Positions 1 through 7,832 of a stretch of DNA of 64,000 nt are shown here, one piece after another. The position numbers were made by a program, and so were the translations under genes. Numbering within the stretch: the stretch's first letter is position 1; each line of letters opens with the position of its first letter. The notes beneath the pieces were generated by a model that saw nothing but the letters and a program-made list of their open reading frames with translations, ran no database searches and had not been told where the DNA came from. The stretch comes from Rhodococcoides kroppenstedtii (GTDB lineage Bacteria; Actinomycetota; Actinomycetes; Mycobacteriales; Mycobacteriaceae), in NCBI RefSeq assembly GCF_900111805.1, contig NZ_FOJN01000005.1:227168-291167 (forward strand), written 5' to 3'.

Positions 1-2
1 AC

Positions 3-452
3 CGCGTGGTGGAAACCCACCTCATCCCGCTGGTGCTGCAGGTCGCGGCCGGCCACCGTGCGTCGATCTCGGTCTTCGGCACCGACTGGCCCACGCCCGA
101 CGGCACCGCGGTCCGCGACTACATCCACGTGCGGGATCTCGCGGATGCGCACCTGCGCGCGATCGACCGGAGCATTCCCGGACAGCACCGGATCTTCAAC
201 CTGGGCAGCGGCGCCGGCTTCTCGGTCCGCGAGGTGATCGAATCCTGCCGCCGGGTCACCGGTCGGGACATCCCGGTGGTGGATTCGCCGCGTCGCCCCG
301 GCGATCCCGCGGTGCTCGTCGCCTCGAGCGCGAAGGCGATCGACGAGCTGGGCTGGTCGCCCGAGCTCACCGACCTCGACACGATCGTCGCCGACGCGTG
401 GGAGTTCCTGCTCTCCCTGGGCGACCGCGCGCACTCCGCGCGTCGGGGCTGA
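3..452 (+). CDS. galE: UDP-glucose 4-epimerase GalE, C-terminal part (5' truncated)
   Basis: C-terminal half of an extended SDR sugar epimerase that interconverts UDP-glucose and UDP-galactose in the cytoplasm. The frame is open to the left window edge, so the NAD-binding Rossmann half and the YxxxK site lie outside. What is visible is typical Gal[20 protein letters not shown], the HVRDLADAH segment, the [15 protein letters not shown] segment and the R(R)[10 protein letters not shown] loop that contacts the UDP-sugar. The stop at 450-452 is only 2 nt from the convergent stop of the DUF4192 gene, with no hairpin between them. Other UDP-sugar epimerases share these motifs, so the exact substrate is inferred from similarity. 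Confidence 0.88.
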   Translation, partial: RVVETHLIPLVLQVAAGHRASISVFGTDWPTPDGTAVRDYIHVRDLADAHLRAIDRSIPGQHRIFNLGSGAGFSVREVIESCRRVTGRDIPVVDSPRRPGDPAVLVASSAKAIDELGWSPELTDLDTIVADAWEFLLSLGDRAHSARRG

Positions 453-454
453 CC

Positions 455-1522
455 TCACCCGTCGGCGGGCAGCCGCACGCCGAGCCCCGTCGCGACGGCA
501 CGGGCGGAGTCCACGAGGTCGGTCACGACGGCCGGGCCGAGACCGTTCTGCAGGGCGGCGTCGAGCAGTACGGCCAGCCGGTACCCGGGGTCGGCCGCCA
601 GCGCGACCTCGAGCGCCGTCCCGGCCATCGGCCCGTCTCCGCGCAGGTAGAACCACACGGCCACCATCGTGGCGGGTGCCGCTCGCTGCGGGCCGGACGT
701 CCGGCGGGTCAATTCCACCCACAGCGCACCCGCGGTCGCGTCCAGGCGAGTGCCGGCGAGTCCGAGCAGCGCGTCTCGGATGGACAGCACCGCGAGACCC
801 GCCATCGCCCGCGCCGCCGACACGGAGTCGAGCTCACCGGACAGATCGAGGAGCTCGACGTCGTCGACCACCTCGGCCAGTAGCTCTCCGGGCGTCAGCG
901 GCGCGAGGATCTCGGCGACCTCGGCGCAGTGCCGCTCGAAGCGCGCGCAGTCGTCGACGGACGCCGGGGCGAGAACGGTCAGCAGATCGGATCGGGAGGA
1001 CCGGATCGGGCGGCCGCTCACGACGGTCGACGCCGCGACCGCCGACGTGAGCGGATCCGGCAACGATCCGTGGCGGTCGTCACCGCCGAGGCTCGACCAG
1101 GGGGCGTCGGCCGTGATCGTCGGCACCACGTGGACGCCGAGGACCTCGATGTCGAGGGCGTCGAACACCTCGTGCAGGTCGTCCGCGAGCGAGTCGAACT
1201 GCGCCGGGGCGCGGTCACCGACGACGAGCACCGCGACGATCGCGTCGTAGGCCTCGCGGTCGCAGACCTGCGCGCAGCGCTCGATGGCGTGGAACACCTC
1301 CCCCGTCGCGGGTGGGTCCGGCAGGTCCTGCCGCACGGTCATGCGCACCGTCGTCGTCGACCCCCGCGAGAGGCAGATCAGGACGATGGAGTGCTCGGGC
1401 ACGAAGCCCAGCAGGGCGGGCACGGCGGCGAGGAGGTCGCCCACCGTGGCCACGGTGGCGCGCAGCGGTGGGTCGAGCGGGTGGTCGTCACGGCGGTGGG
1501 CGGCGTACGGATGTCTGGTCAC
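455..1522 (-). CDS. DUF4192 domain-containing protein
   Basis: 355-aa cytoplasmic protein of the actinobacterial DUF4192 family, function unknown. The N-terminus contains the family hallmark LLAAVPALLGFVPEHSIVLI followed by a conserved mixed alpha/beta domain. The C-terminal third carries the typical WFYLRGDGPMAGTALE stretch that resembles a short helical repeat. A longer open frame runs upstream to 1894 but overlaps dtd antisense and is arginine-rich nonsense. The GTG at 1520-1522 (VTRHPYAAH) is therefore preferred, and it sits directly before the first conserved residues. It is divergent from dtd. No catalytic residues can be assigned. Confidence 0.8.
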   Translation of the reverse strand: MTRHPYAAHRRDDHPLDPPLRATVATVGDLLAAVPALLGFVPEHSIVLICLSRGSTTTVRMTVRQDLPDPPATGEVFHAIERCAQVCDREAYDAIVAVLVVGDRAPAQFDSLADDLHEVFDALDIEVLGVHVVPTITADAPWSSLGGDDRHGSLPDPLTSAVAASTVVSGRPIRSSRSDLLTVLAPASVDDCARFERHCAEVAEILAPLTPGELLAEVVDDVELLDLSGELDSVSAARAMAGLAVLSIRDALLGLAGTRLDATAGALWVELTRRTSGPQRAAPATMVAVWFYLRGDGPMAGTALEVALAADPGYRLAVLLDAALQNGLGPAVVTDLVDSARAVATGLGVRLPADG

Positions 1523-1667
1523 ACGCCGCACTCTGCGCCGCGCCGCCGACCGCCCTCGCCGCGTGACCTGGGCCGACGGGTCGCCCCGAACCAACCTGTG
1601 GATGGCCGGGGCCCCGGGGAGAACACCGGTCCGAGGGGGCACCGTGCGACGTGCCACCATCGTCACC

Positions 1668-2171
1668 ATGCGTGCAGTGCTGCAACGGGTCTCGTCCGCG
1701 AGGGTGCGGGTCAACGCCCGCGTGGTCGGAGAGATCGGTCCGGGCGTTCTCGTGCTGCTGGGAGTCGCGCCGTCCGACGGGCCGACCGACGTCGAGCACG
1801 TCTCCCGCAAGATCGCCGAGCTGCGGATCCTCCCGGACGAGCGGTCCGTGTCCGAGGTTCCCGACGCGGGTGTGCTCGTGGTCTCGCAGTTCACCCTCTA
1901 CGGCGACACGCGGAAGGGCCGACGCCCCTCCTGGAACGGGGCGGCGCCCGGTCCCGTCGCCGAGCCGCTGGTCCGCGCCGTGGTGGACACCCTGCGCGCC
2001 CGGGAAATCACCGTCGCGACCGGCGTGTTCGGTGCTCACATGGCGGTGGAGTCGGTGAACGACGGACCGGTCACCGTGATCGTCGAGAGCCCCGGATTCG
2101 GATCCACCACCGCCGGACCGTCGTCGAGCGCGCCCGGCGGCGGGTCGACACCCGCCGACGCCGCGCGGTGA
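1668..2171 (+). CDS. dtd: D-aminoacyl-tRNA deacylase (DTD)
   Basis: Homodimeric enzyme that hydrolyses D-amino acids (and glycine mischarged on tRNA-Ala) from tRNA, a chirality proofreading step. The start MRAVLQRVSSARV is the family N-terminus. The two signature motifs are present: SQFTLYGD at about residues 73-80 and NDGPVT at 131-136, the latter forming the cross-subunit Gly-cisPro site region. The usual length is about 145 aa. This protein has 167 because a Gly/Ser/Pro/Ala-rich tail of about 22 residues follows the conserved VTVIVESP end. That tail is encoded where the convergent TRIC-family gene overlaps on the other strand. Confidence 0.95.
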   Translation: MRAVLQRVSSARVRVNARVVGEIGPGVLVLLGVAPSDGPTDVEHVSRKIAELRILPDERSVSEVPDAGVLVVSQFTLYGDTRKGRRPSWNGAAPGPVAEPLVRAVVDTLRAREITVATGVFGAHMAVESVNDGPVTVIVESPGFGSTTAGPSSSAPGGGSTPADAAR

Positions 2172-2829
2172 GCGGCAGCGTCGGCTTCGGCAGCCTGGAC
2201 CAGGACACTCCTTCGGGGAGCATCCAGCCGCGCCACCGTGCGACCACGCACAGCGAGGCCCCCACCACCGTGCCCGCCACCAGGCCCGCGTCGGTGCCGA
2301 TCAGGGACTGGACCACCACCAGGGTCGCACTGCCGGCCAGCGCGCAGGTGGCGTAGAGAGTGTTGCCGCCGAAGATGGCGGGGACGCGGCCGACGGCGAT
2401 GTCACGGACCGCTCCCCCGCCCACGGCGGTCACGGCGCCGAGCCCGATCGCGGGCAGCCACCCCAACCCCACGCCCAGGGTCTTCTGAGCCCCGGCCGCC
2501 GCCCAGCAGCCGAGCGCGAGGGCATCGACGTACGGGAAGATGCGGTCCCAGCCGCGTCCTTCGAACCGCACGGCGAAGGCGACCAACGCTCCGAGCAACG
2601 CGGCGGTCAGGTACCGGTAGTCGGTGAGGGCGACCGGCGGACCGGCCTGCAGCAACGTGTCACGGATGATGCCGCCGCCGAGCCCGGACACCACGGCGAG
2701 AACCGAGAATCCGACCAGGTCGAAGCGCATGGCCCGGGCCACCGCTCCACCGAGCAGCGCGTTGGCCACCACGCCGGTGAGGTCGAGGACCCGGAACAGA
2801 TCCGCCGTCCCGATCACGAAATCGAACAT
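2071..2829 (-). CDS. TRIC/UPF0126 family cation channel
   Basis: 252-aa inner-membrane protein of the trimeric intracellular cation channel (UPF0126) family, which conduct K+ in prokaryotes. It has about six to seven hydrophobic helices and the duplicated family signature GGG(I/A)xRD, seen once as GLGGGIIRDTLL and once as VGGGAVRDIAVGRVP, the internal repeat expected of TRIC proteins. The ATG at 2827-2829 lies 10 bp downstream of the lipoprotein stop, so the two genes are probably co-transcribed. The last about 35 residues are an Arg-rich tail not typical of the family, read from the antisense of the dtd 3' end over 101 bp. Confidence 0.85.
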   Translation of the reverse strand: MFDFVIGTADLFRVLDLTGVVANALLGGAVARAMRFDLVGFSVLAVVSGLGGGIIRDTLLQAGPPVALTDYRYLTAALLGALVAFAVRFEGRGWDRIFPYVDALALGCWAAAGAQKTLGVGLGWLPAIGLGAVTAVGGGAVRDIAVGRVPAIFGGNTLYATCALAGSATLVVVQSLIGTDAGLVAGTVVGASLCVVARWRGWMLPEGVSWSRLPKPTLPLTARRRRVSTRRRARSTTVRRWWIRIRGSRRSR

Positions 2830-2839
2830 CGGCGCACGA

Positions 2840-3613
2840 TCAGCCGTTCTTGACCTTCTGCACCGCCTCGCGGAACACCAGATCCAGCGTCGCGGTGTCG
2901 GGCTCCCCCGCGCCGAACGACATGTACGTGGCGGTGACGCGGACGTCGTCGACCTGCCCGACGAGCGAGAGCATCGACTGGGTGATCTCGTCCGCCCCGC
3001 CGCCGGAGGAGACGGTGCGGCGAACGGCCAGCGTGTCGTCCACACCGAGGGGCGGCGGCGGCACCAGCTCGCTGACCACCTCCGCGGTGACCCCGCCGGC
3101 CGTCGTGCGGACGGTGCCGCATTCCTCGGTCCGCGAGCGCAGGGAGTCGAGCGTGTCGTCCACCCGGGCGAGTTCCACCGACACCGTCGCGCGGTTCACC
3201 GGGTCGGTGCCGACCACCAGCGACGTCGCGTCCGGATCGGCCGTCGGCCGGTCGGGCTTGCACCCGGCCGGGTCCACCGACGCGCCGGAGGCGACGCCGT
3301 CGAGGTCCTGAGCGGCCTGCGCCACCGCCTGCGGGGGCAACACCACCGCCTGGTAGGCGGCGGGGAACACCGACGGATCGAGGGTGAGGGCCGCGAGCGC
3401 CGACGCGGCCGCGCTCGACGTCGGGGTCGCGCTGTCGCCCGTCGTCGTGGGGGGCACCGACGTCGTCGTCGAGCTCGTCGCCGGCGGCGCGGTGGTCCCG
3501 GCGGCCTCGGGCACGCCCTCGACGGTGCTGCCACCGCAGGCCGTGGTGAGCAGAACGGCACCGGCTCCCAGGCATCCTGCGATTCCGAGTCGGGTCCTGC
3601 GCAGCAGCATCAT
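2840..3613 (-). CDS. Secreted lipoprotein, function unknown
   Basis: 257-aa exported protein. The N-terminus MMLLRRTRLGIAGCLGAG begins a signal peptide with a TACGGS lipobox, so it should be lipidated and anchored outside the membrane. A Thr/Ser/Pro-rich linker (about residues 30-65) precedes a globular domain with two Cys residues (in AGCKPDRP and EECGTV). The overall pattern resembles the small lipidated sensor-like domain proteins of mycobacteria, but I do not recognise a named family with confidence. The start is supported by a GAGGAC Shine-Dalgarno 3 nt before ATGATG. It probably forms an operon with the downstream TRIC-family gene. Confidence 0.75.
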   Translation of the reverse strand: MMLLRRTRLGIAGCLGAGAVLLTTACGGSTVEGVPEAAGTTAPPATSSTTTSVPPTTTGDSATPTSSAAASALAALTLDPSVFPAAYQAVVLPPQAVAQAAQDLDGVASGASVDPAGCKPDRPTADPDATSLVVGTDPVNRATVSVELARVDDTLDSLRSRTEECGTVRTTAGGVTAEVVSELVPPPPLGVDDTLAVRRTVSSGGGADEITQSMLSLVGQVDDVRVTATYMSFGAGEPDTATLDLVFREAVQKVKNG

Positions 3614-3742
3614 GTCCTCATCTCGCCTCGCCCGGGTGCGGCCGCAGCCCGGTGGTCCGGCGAGCATCGCACAGAGCACCACTCGGCCGACCCCGCCCAC
3701 ACCGCGGGGTGTCCGGTTCGTTATGCGGCTCGCCGGCCCCGG

Positions 3743-4375
3743 TCAGGAGCCGCGGGCGATCCACTCCTCGAGGTGCGGCGACTCCGTCCCGATGGTGGTG
3801 CCGTCGCCGTGCCCGGTGCGCACCGTCGTCTCCGGCGGCAGCGCGAACAGCCGCTCACGGATGCTCCCGATGATCGTCGGGAAGTCGGAGTAGGAGCGGC
3901 CGGTGGCTCCCGGGCCACCGGAGAACAGAGTGTCGCCGCTGAAGAGTTCCCCGGCCTCGGGGAGGTACAGGCACGAGGACCCCGGCGAGTGGCCCGGGGT
4001 GTGCAGCACCTGCACGGTCGTGCCCGCCACGGCGATCGAGTCGCCGTCGGCGAGGTCCCGGTGGCCGACGCCCGGGTGGGTCTGCTCCCACAGCACGTCG
4101 TCGGCCGGGTGGAGCAGGATCGGCGCGTCCAGACGCCGCGCCAGTTCCGGGGCGACGGTCACGTGATCGTTGTGACCGTGGGTGCAGATCACCGCGACGA
4201 CGGTTCGGCCGGCGACGGCGTCGACGATGGGGTCGGCATCGTGCGCGGCGTCGACGATCACCACCTCCGAGTCGTCCCCCACGAGCCAGATGTTGTTGTC
4301 GACGTCCCATTCCCCGCCGTCGAGAGCGAAGGTTCCGGACGTGACGACGCGATCGACGCGCAGGTCGCCGCTCAC
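3743..4375 (-). CDS. MBL-fold metallo-hydrolase, probable S-formylmycothiol-linked hydrolase
   Basis: 210-aa metallo-beta-lactamase fold protein with the metal-binding THGHNDH motif at residues 65-71, the [12 protein letters not shown] third histidine, the [12 protein letters not shown] aspartate and the late TGHGDGTT histidine, as in glyoxalase II-type hydrolases. The start GTG overlaps the mscR stop (GTGA), so it is translationally coupled to mycothiol-dependent formaldehyde dehydrogenase. The same pair is adjacent in mycobacteria (Rv2259/Rv2260). The inferred role is hydrolysis of S-formylmycothiol, the MscR product, to formate and mycothiol. The fold and metal site are directly visible; the substrate is inferred from context. 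Confidence 0.85.
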   Translation of the reverse strand: MSGDLRVDRVVTSGTFALDGGEWDVDNNIWLVGDDSEVVIVDAAHDADPIVDAVAGRTVVAVICTHGHNDHVTVAPELARRLDAPILLHPADDVLWEQTHPGVGHRDLADGDSIAVAGTTVQVLHTPGHSPGSSCLYLPEAGELFSGDTLFSGGPGATGRSYSDFPTIIGSIRERLFALPPETTVRTGHGDGTTIGTESPHLEEWIARGS

Positions 4376-5457
4376 AGGACCACCACCGATCGCAGGACGC
4401 GGCCCGCCGCTGCGGCGTCGAAAGCCGCCTCGACGTCCCCCAGACCGATGCGCTCGGTGACGAACTTCTCCAGGGGCAGTCGGCCCTGCCGGTAGAGGTC
4501 GACCAGCATCGGGAAGTCGCGCTCGGGCAGGCAGTCGCCGTACCAGGAGGACTTGAGCGACCCGCCGCGGGAGAAGAAGTCGATGAGCGGCATCTCCACG
4601 GTCATGTCCGGAGTCGGCACGCCGACGAGCACCACGGTGCCGGCCAGATCGCGTGCGTAGAACGCCTGCTTCCACGTCTCGGGGCGACCGACGGCGTCGA
4701 TCACGACGTCCGCGCCGTGGCCGCCGGTCAGCTCCTGGACGGCCTCGACGGCGTCGACCGACGACGCGTCGACGGTGTGGGTGGCGCCGAGCTCGGTGGC
4801 CCAGTCCAGCTTTCCCTTGTCCCGGTCGACCGCGATGATGGTGCCCGCTCCGGCGAGGCGGGCGCCGGCGATCGCGGCGTCGCCGACGCCGCCGCATCCG
4901 ATGACCGCGACGGAGTCACCGCGACCGACGTTGCCGGTGTTCATCGCGGCGCCGAGACCGGCCATCACGCCGCAGCCGAGCAATCCGACCACGGCCGGGT
5001 CGGCGTCGGGATCGACCTTCGTGCACTGACCCTCGTGGACGAGCGTCTTGTCCGCGAACGCTCCGATGCCGAGCGCCGGGGTGAGTTCGGTGCCGTCCTC
5101 CAGAGTCATCTTCTTCGAGGCGTTGTGGGTGTCGAAGCAGTACCACGGTTCACCGCGCTTGCAGGCCCGACACTGGCCGCACACGGCGCGCCAGTTGAGC
5201 ACCACGAAGTCCCCGGGCGCGACGTGGGTGACGTCGTCCCCGACGGTCTCGACCACACCGGCGGCCTCGTGACCGAGCAGGAACGGGAACTCGTCGTTGA
5301 TGCCGCCCTCGCGGTAGTGGAGATCGGTGTGGCACACGCCGCACGCCTGGATCGCCACCACCACGTCGTTGGGCCCGGGGTCGGGGACGACGACGGTCTC
5401 GGTGGTCACCGGGGCGCCCTTGCTCCGTGCGACGACGCCGCGGACGTGCTGTGGCAT
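4372..5457 (-). CDS. mscR: S-(hydroxymethyl)mycothiol dehydrogenase (mycothiol-dependent formaldehyde dehydrogenase)
   Basis: 361-aa zinc-dependent, NAD-linked class III-type alcohol dehydrogenase. It oxidises the spontaneous formaldehyde-mycothiol adduct to S-formylmycothiol and can reduce S-nitrosomycothiol. Catalytic zinc ligands are visible: C42 in [11 protein letters not shown] and the GHE at 62-64. The structural zinc Cys set is at 93, 96, 99 and 107 ([15 protein letters not shown]). The Rossmann [13 protein letters not shown] follows. The start ATG has an AGGAGA Shine-Dalgarno. The absence of a glutathione-type arginine signature and the coupling to the MBL hydrolase support mycothiol as cofactor. 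This pathway is confined to actinobacteria. Confidence 0.93.
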   Translation of the reverse strand: MPQHVRGVVARSKGAPVTTETVVVPDPGPNDVVVAIQACGVCHTDLHYREGGINDEFPFLLGHEAAGVVETVGDDVTHVAPGDFVVLNWRAVCGQCRACKRGEPWYCFDTHNASKKMTLEDGTELTPALGIGAFADKTLVHEGQCTKVDPDADPAVVGLLGCGVMAGLGAAMNTGNVGRGDSVAVIGCGGVGDAAIAGARLAGAGTIIAVDRDKGKLDWATELGATHTVDASSVDAVEAVQELTGGHGADVVIDAVGRPETWKQAFYARDLAGTVVLVGVPTPDMTVEMPLIDFFSRGGSLKSSWYGDCLPERDFPMLVDLYRQGRLPLEKFVTERIGLGDVEAAFDAAAAGRVLRSVVVL

Positions 5458-5731
5458 GTGAGTCTCCTGTCGGTCGTGTGTCCGTCGGTCCCGAGGTCGG
5501 TGCGCCCGCGACGGACCGCGGCGCGCGTTGTCGACCCTATCGGTGCATCCATGCGAATACGGGCATGGCGGGGTCCGAGGCATCCTCGCGGCGTACACGG
5601 GGAATGCCGGGCCGCGACGCGATGTTGGACCGTCGACGAACGACGGCAAGTGAGCGCGTCGCGCTGTGGAAAACTGGGTAATCGACCAGAAGCCGTCAAG
5701 GCGGCATCGGCGCGACGAGGGAGGACACGGC

Positions 5732-6682
5732 ATGGACGAGAAATCCGGAATGTACGAGCTCGAGTTTCCGGCGCCGCGCGTGCTCTCGGAGGACGGCCTC
5801 GGCCCGGTCCTCGTGCACGGTCTCGAGGGCTACTCCGATGCGGGACACGCCGTGAAGCTGGCGACGGCACATCTGCGCGAGACGCTCGAGACGGAACTCG
5901 TGGCGGCGTTCGACATCGACGAGTTGCTGGACTACCGCTCCCGGCGGCCCATGATGACGTTCAAGGCGGACCACTTCTCCGACTACGAGGAGCCCGTGCT
6001 CAATCTCTACGCCGTCCAGGACGGGGTCGGCACGCCGTTCCTTCTCCTGTCCGGACTCGAGCCGGATCTGAAGTGGGAGAAGTTCACCACCGCCGTGCGG
6101 CTGCTGGCCGAGCAGCTGGGCGTGCGGCGGACGATCGGCCTCAACTCCATACCCATGGCCGTCCCGCACACCCGCCCTCTCGGCGTCACGGCGCACTCCT
6201 CCGACTCCGAGTTGGTCGGCGATCACCACAAGTGGTCGGGCGAACTGCAGGTGCCGGGCAGCGCGTCGTCGTTGCTCGAGTACCGGATGGCACAGCACGG
6301 ACACGAGTCCATGGGCTTCTCGGTGCACGTCCCGCACTACCTCGCGCAGACCGCCTACCCCAGCGCCGCGGAGAAGTTGCTGGAACTGGTGGCCGACGCC
6401 GCCGACCTGGAACTGCCCCTCGCCGCGCTGACCACGGCTGCGGCCCGCGTGCGGGAGCAGGTGGACGAGCACGTCGAGGGCAACCCGGAGGTCGGGTCGG
6501 TGGTCGCAGCGCTCGAGCGTCAGTACGACACCTTCGTCACCGCCCAGGAACAGAAGTCCACGCTGCTGGCCTCGGACGAGGAACTGCCCAGCGGCGACGA
6601 ACTCGGTGCCGAGTTCGAGCGGTTCCTGGCCGAGCAGACCGGGCTCGACGAGGACAGCACCGACCCCGACGACCGGGCCTGA
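5732..6682 (+). CDS. PAC2 family protein
   Basis: 316-aa cytoplasmic protein of the PAC2 (proteasome assembly chaperone 2-like) family, homologous in content and position to mycobacterial Rv2714. It starts [16 protein letters not shown], with GGAGG at 5720-5724 upstream of the ATG; a longer in-frame extension from 5666 lacks conserved sequence. The family core is seen in [18 protein letters not shown], the [14 protein letters not shown] segment and [21 protein letters not shown]. The C-terminal 90 residues are helical and acidic. The biochemical role is unknown. The next gene downstream, an alpha/beta hydrolase, is the same neighbour as in M. tuberculosis (Rv2715). Confidence 0.88.
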   Translation: MDEKSGMYELEFPAPRVLSEDGLGPVLVHGLEGYSDAGHAVKLATAHLRETLETELVAAFDIDELLDYRSRRPMMTFKADHFSDYEEPVLNLYAVQDGVGTPFLLLSGLEPDLKWEKFTTAVRLLAEQLGVRRTIGLNSIPMAVPHTRPLGVTAHSSDSELVGDHHKWSGELQVPGSASSLLEYRMAQHGHESMGFSVHVPHYLAQTAYPSAAEKLLELVADAADLELPLAALTTAAARVREQVDEHVEGNPEVGSVVAALERQYDTFVTAQEQKSTLLASDEELPSGDELGAEFERFLAEQTGLDEDSTDPDDRA

Positions 6683-6785
6683 CGGAGCCGTCACATCCAC
6701 GTAGCGTGACCGTCACACACCCCGACCACACTGGACCGGTCGACGCGCACGCGTCGCCCGATCCATCTGTGAGGAGCGACGACTC

Positions 6786-7823
6786 ATGACGGCCTCACGC
6801 ACTCGCGCCCTGCGGCCCGTGCCGGACTCCCGGCCGACCCTCCATCACCGCACGGTGCACGGCTACCGCCGCGCCTTCCGGATGGCCGGCGAGGGTCCGG
6901 CGCTGCTGCTCGTCCACGGCATCGGCGACAGCTCCGAGACCTGGCTCGAGCTCATCCCCCACCTCGCGGCGTCGCACACCGTGATCGCGCCCGACCTGCT
7001 CGGTCACGGACTGTCGGACAAGCCGCGGGCGGACTACTCCGTCGCCGCGTACGCCAACGGCCTCCGCGATCTGCTGGTCACCTTGGGCATCGACGCCGTG
7101 ACCGTGGTGGGCCACTCGCTGGGTGGTGGGGTGGCCATGCAGTTCGCGTACCAGTACCCGCAGATGGTGCAACGGTTGGTCCTGGTGTCGGCCGGCGGCG
7201 TCACCAAGGACGTCCACCCCGCCCTGCGGCTCATGTCGGTCCCCGTGGTCAACGAAGTCTTCAAGCTGCTGCGGCTGCCCGGCGCGATACAGACCCTGCG
7301 GGTGGTCGGGTCCGCGATCCAGCGCCTCGACGGCACACCGTTGCACCCCGGCCCCGCGCTCCACGACACGCCCGACCTGCTGCGTGTGGTCACCAATCTG
7401 CTGGATTCCACGGCGTACGACGCCTATCGGAAGACCCTGCGCGCCGTGGTCGACTGGCGCGGCCAGGCCGTCACGATGCTCGACCGGTGCTACCTCACCG
7501 AGAACCTGCCGGTGCAGCTGGTGTGGGGCGAGCACGACACGGTCATCCCGGTCGACCACGCCACGCTCGCGCACGCGGCGATGCCCGGCTCGCGCCTCGA
7601 CGTCTTCCGCGGCGCGGGCCACTTCCCGCACCGGGACGATCCGATGCGGTTCCTCCGCGTCCTGGAGGACTTCGTCGCCACGACGACACCCCTCGTTTTC
7701 GACGAGACCCGGTGGCGCAGACTGCTCGTCGAGGGAGTCGGCGAGGCGACGATCACGGGCAGCCCGGCCACCCGCCAGGCCGTGCTGGGTGCCATGGGTT
7801 CGGACGAGAGGTCCGCTACGTAG
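6786..7823 (+). CDS. Alpha/beta hydrolase (Rv2715-like)
   Basis: 345-aa alpha/beta-hydrolase fold protein. The oxyanion-hole LLLVHGIGDSSETW is at about 41-53, the nucleophile elbow GHSLGGG has Ser111, and the catalytic Asp lies in WGEHDTVIP (D251) and His in GAGHFPHRDDP (H279). The triad is therefore complete. There is no signal peptide, so it is probably cytosolic. The substrate is unknown; the closest recognised setting is the Rv2714-Rv2715 pair of mycobacteria. A short C-terminal extension of about 45 residues follows the fold. The TAG stop at 7821-7823 also forms the first bases of a -10-like TAGCCT box serving the next gene. Confidence 0.9.
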   Translation: MTASRTRALRPVPDSRPTLHHRTVHGYRRAFRMAGEGPALLLVHGIGDSSETWLELIPHLAASHTVIAPDLLGHGLSDKPRADYSVAAYANGLRDLLVTLGIDAVTVVGHSLGGGVAMQFAYQYPQMVQRLVLVSAGGVTKDVHPALRLMSVPVVNEVFKLLRLPGAIQTLRVVGSAIQRLDGTPLHPGPALHDTPDLLRVVTNLLDSTAYDAYRKTLRAVVDWRGQAVTMLDRCYLTENLPVQLVWGEHDTVIPVDHATLAHAAMPGSRLDVFRGAGHFPHRDDPMRFLRVLEDFVATTTPLVFDETRWRRLLVEGVGEATITGSPATRQAVLGAMGSDERSAT

Positions 7824-7826
7824 CCT
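7821..7826 (+). promoter_or_regulatory. -10 element (TAGCCT) of a probable leaderless promoter
   Basis: A TANNNT hexamer lies 6 nt before the helicase ATG at 7833, so transcription should begin at or next to the start codon. There is no Shine-Dalgarno in this gap. The first three bases are the stop codon of the preceding hydrolase gene. Confidence 0.55.
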
Positions 7827-7832
7827 GTAGTG

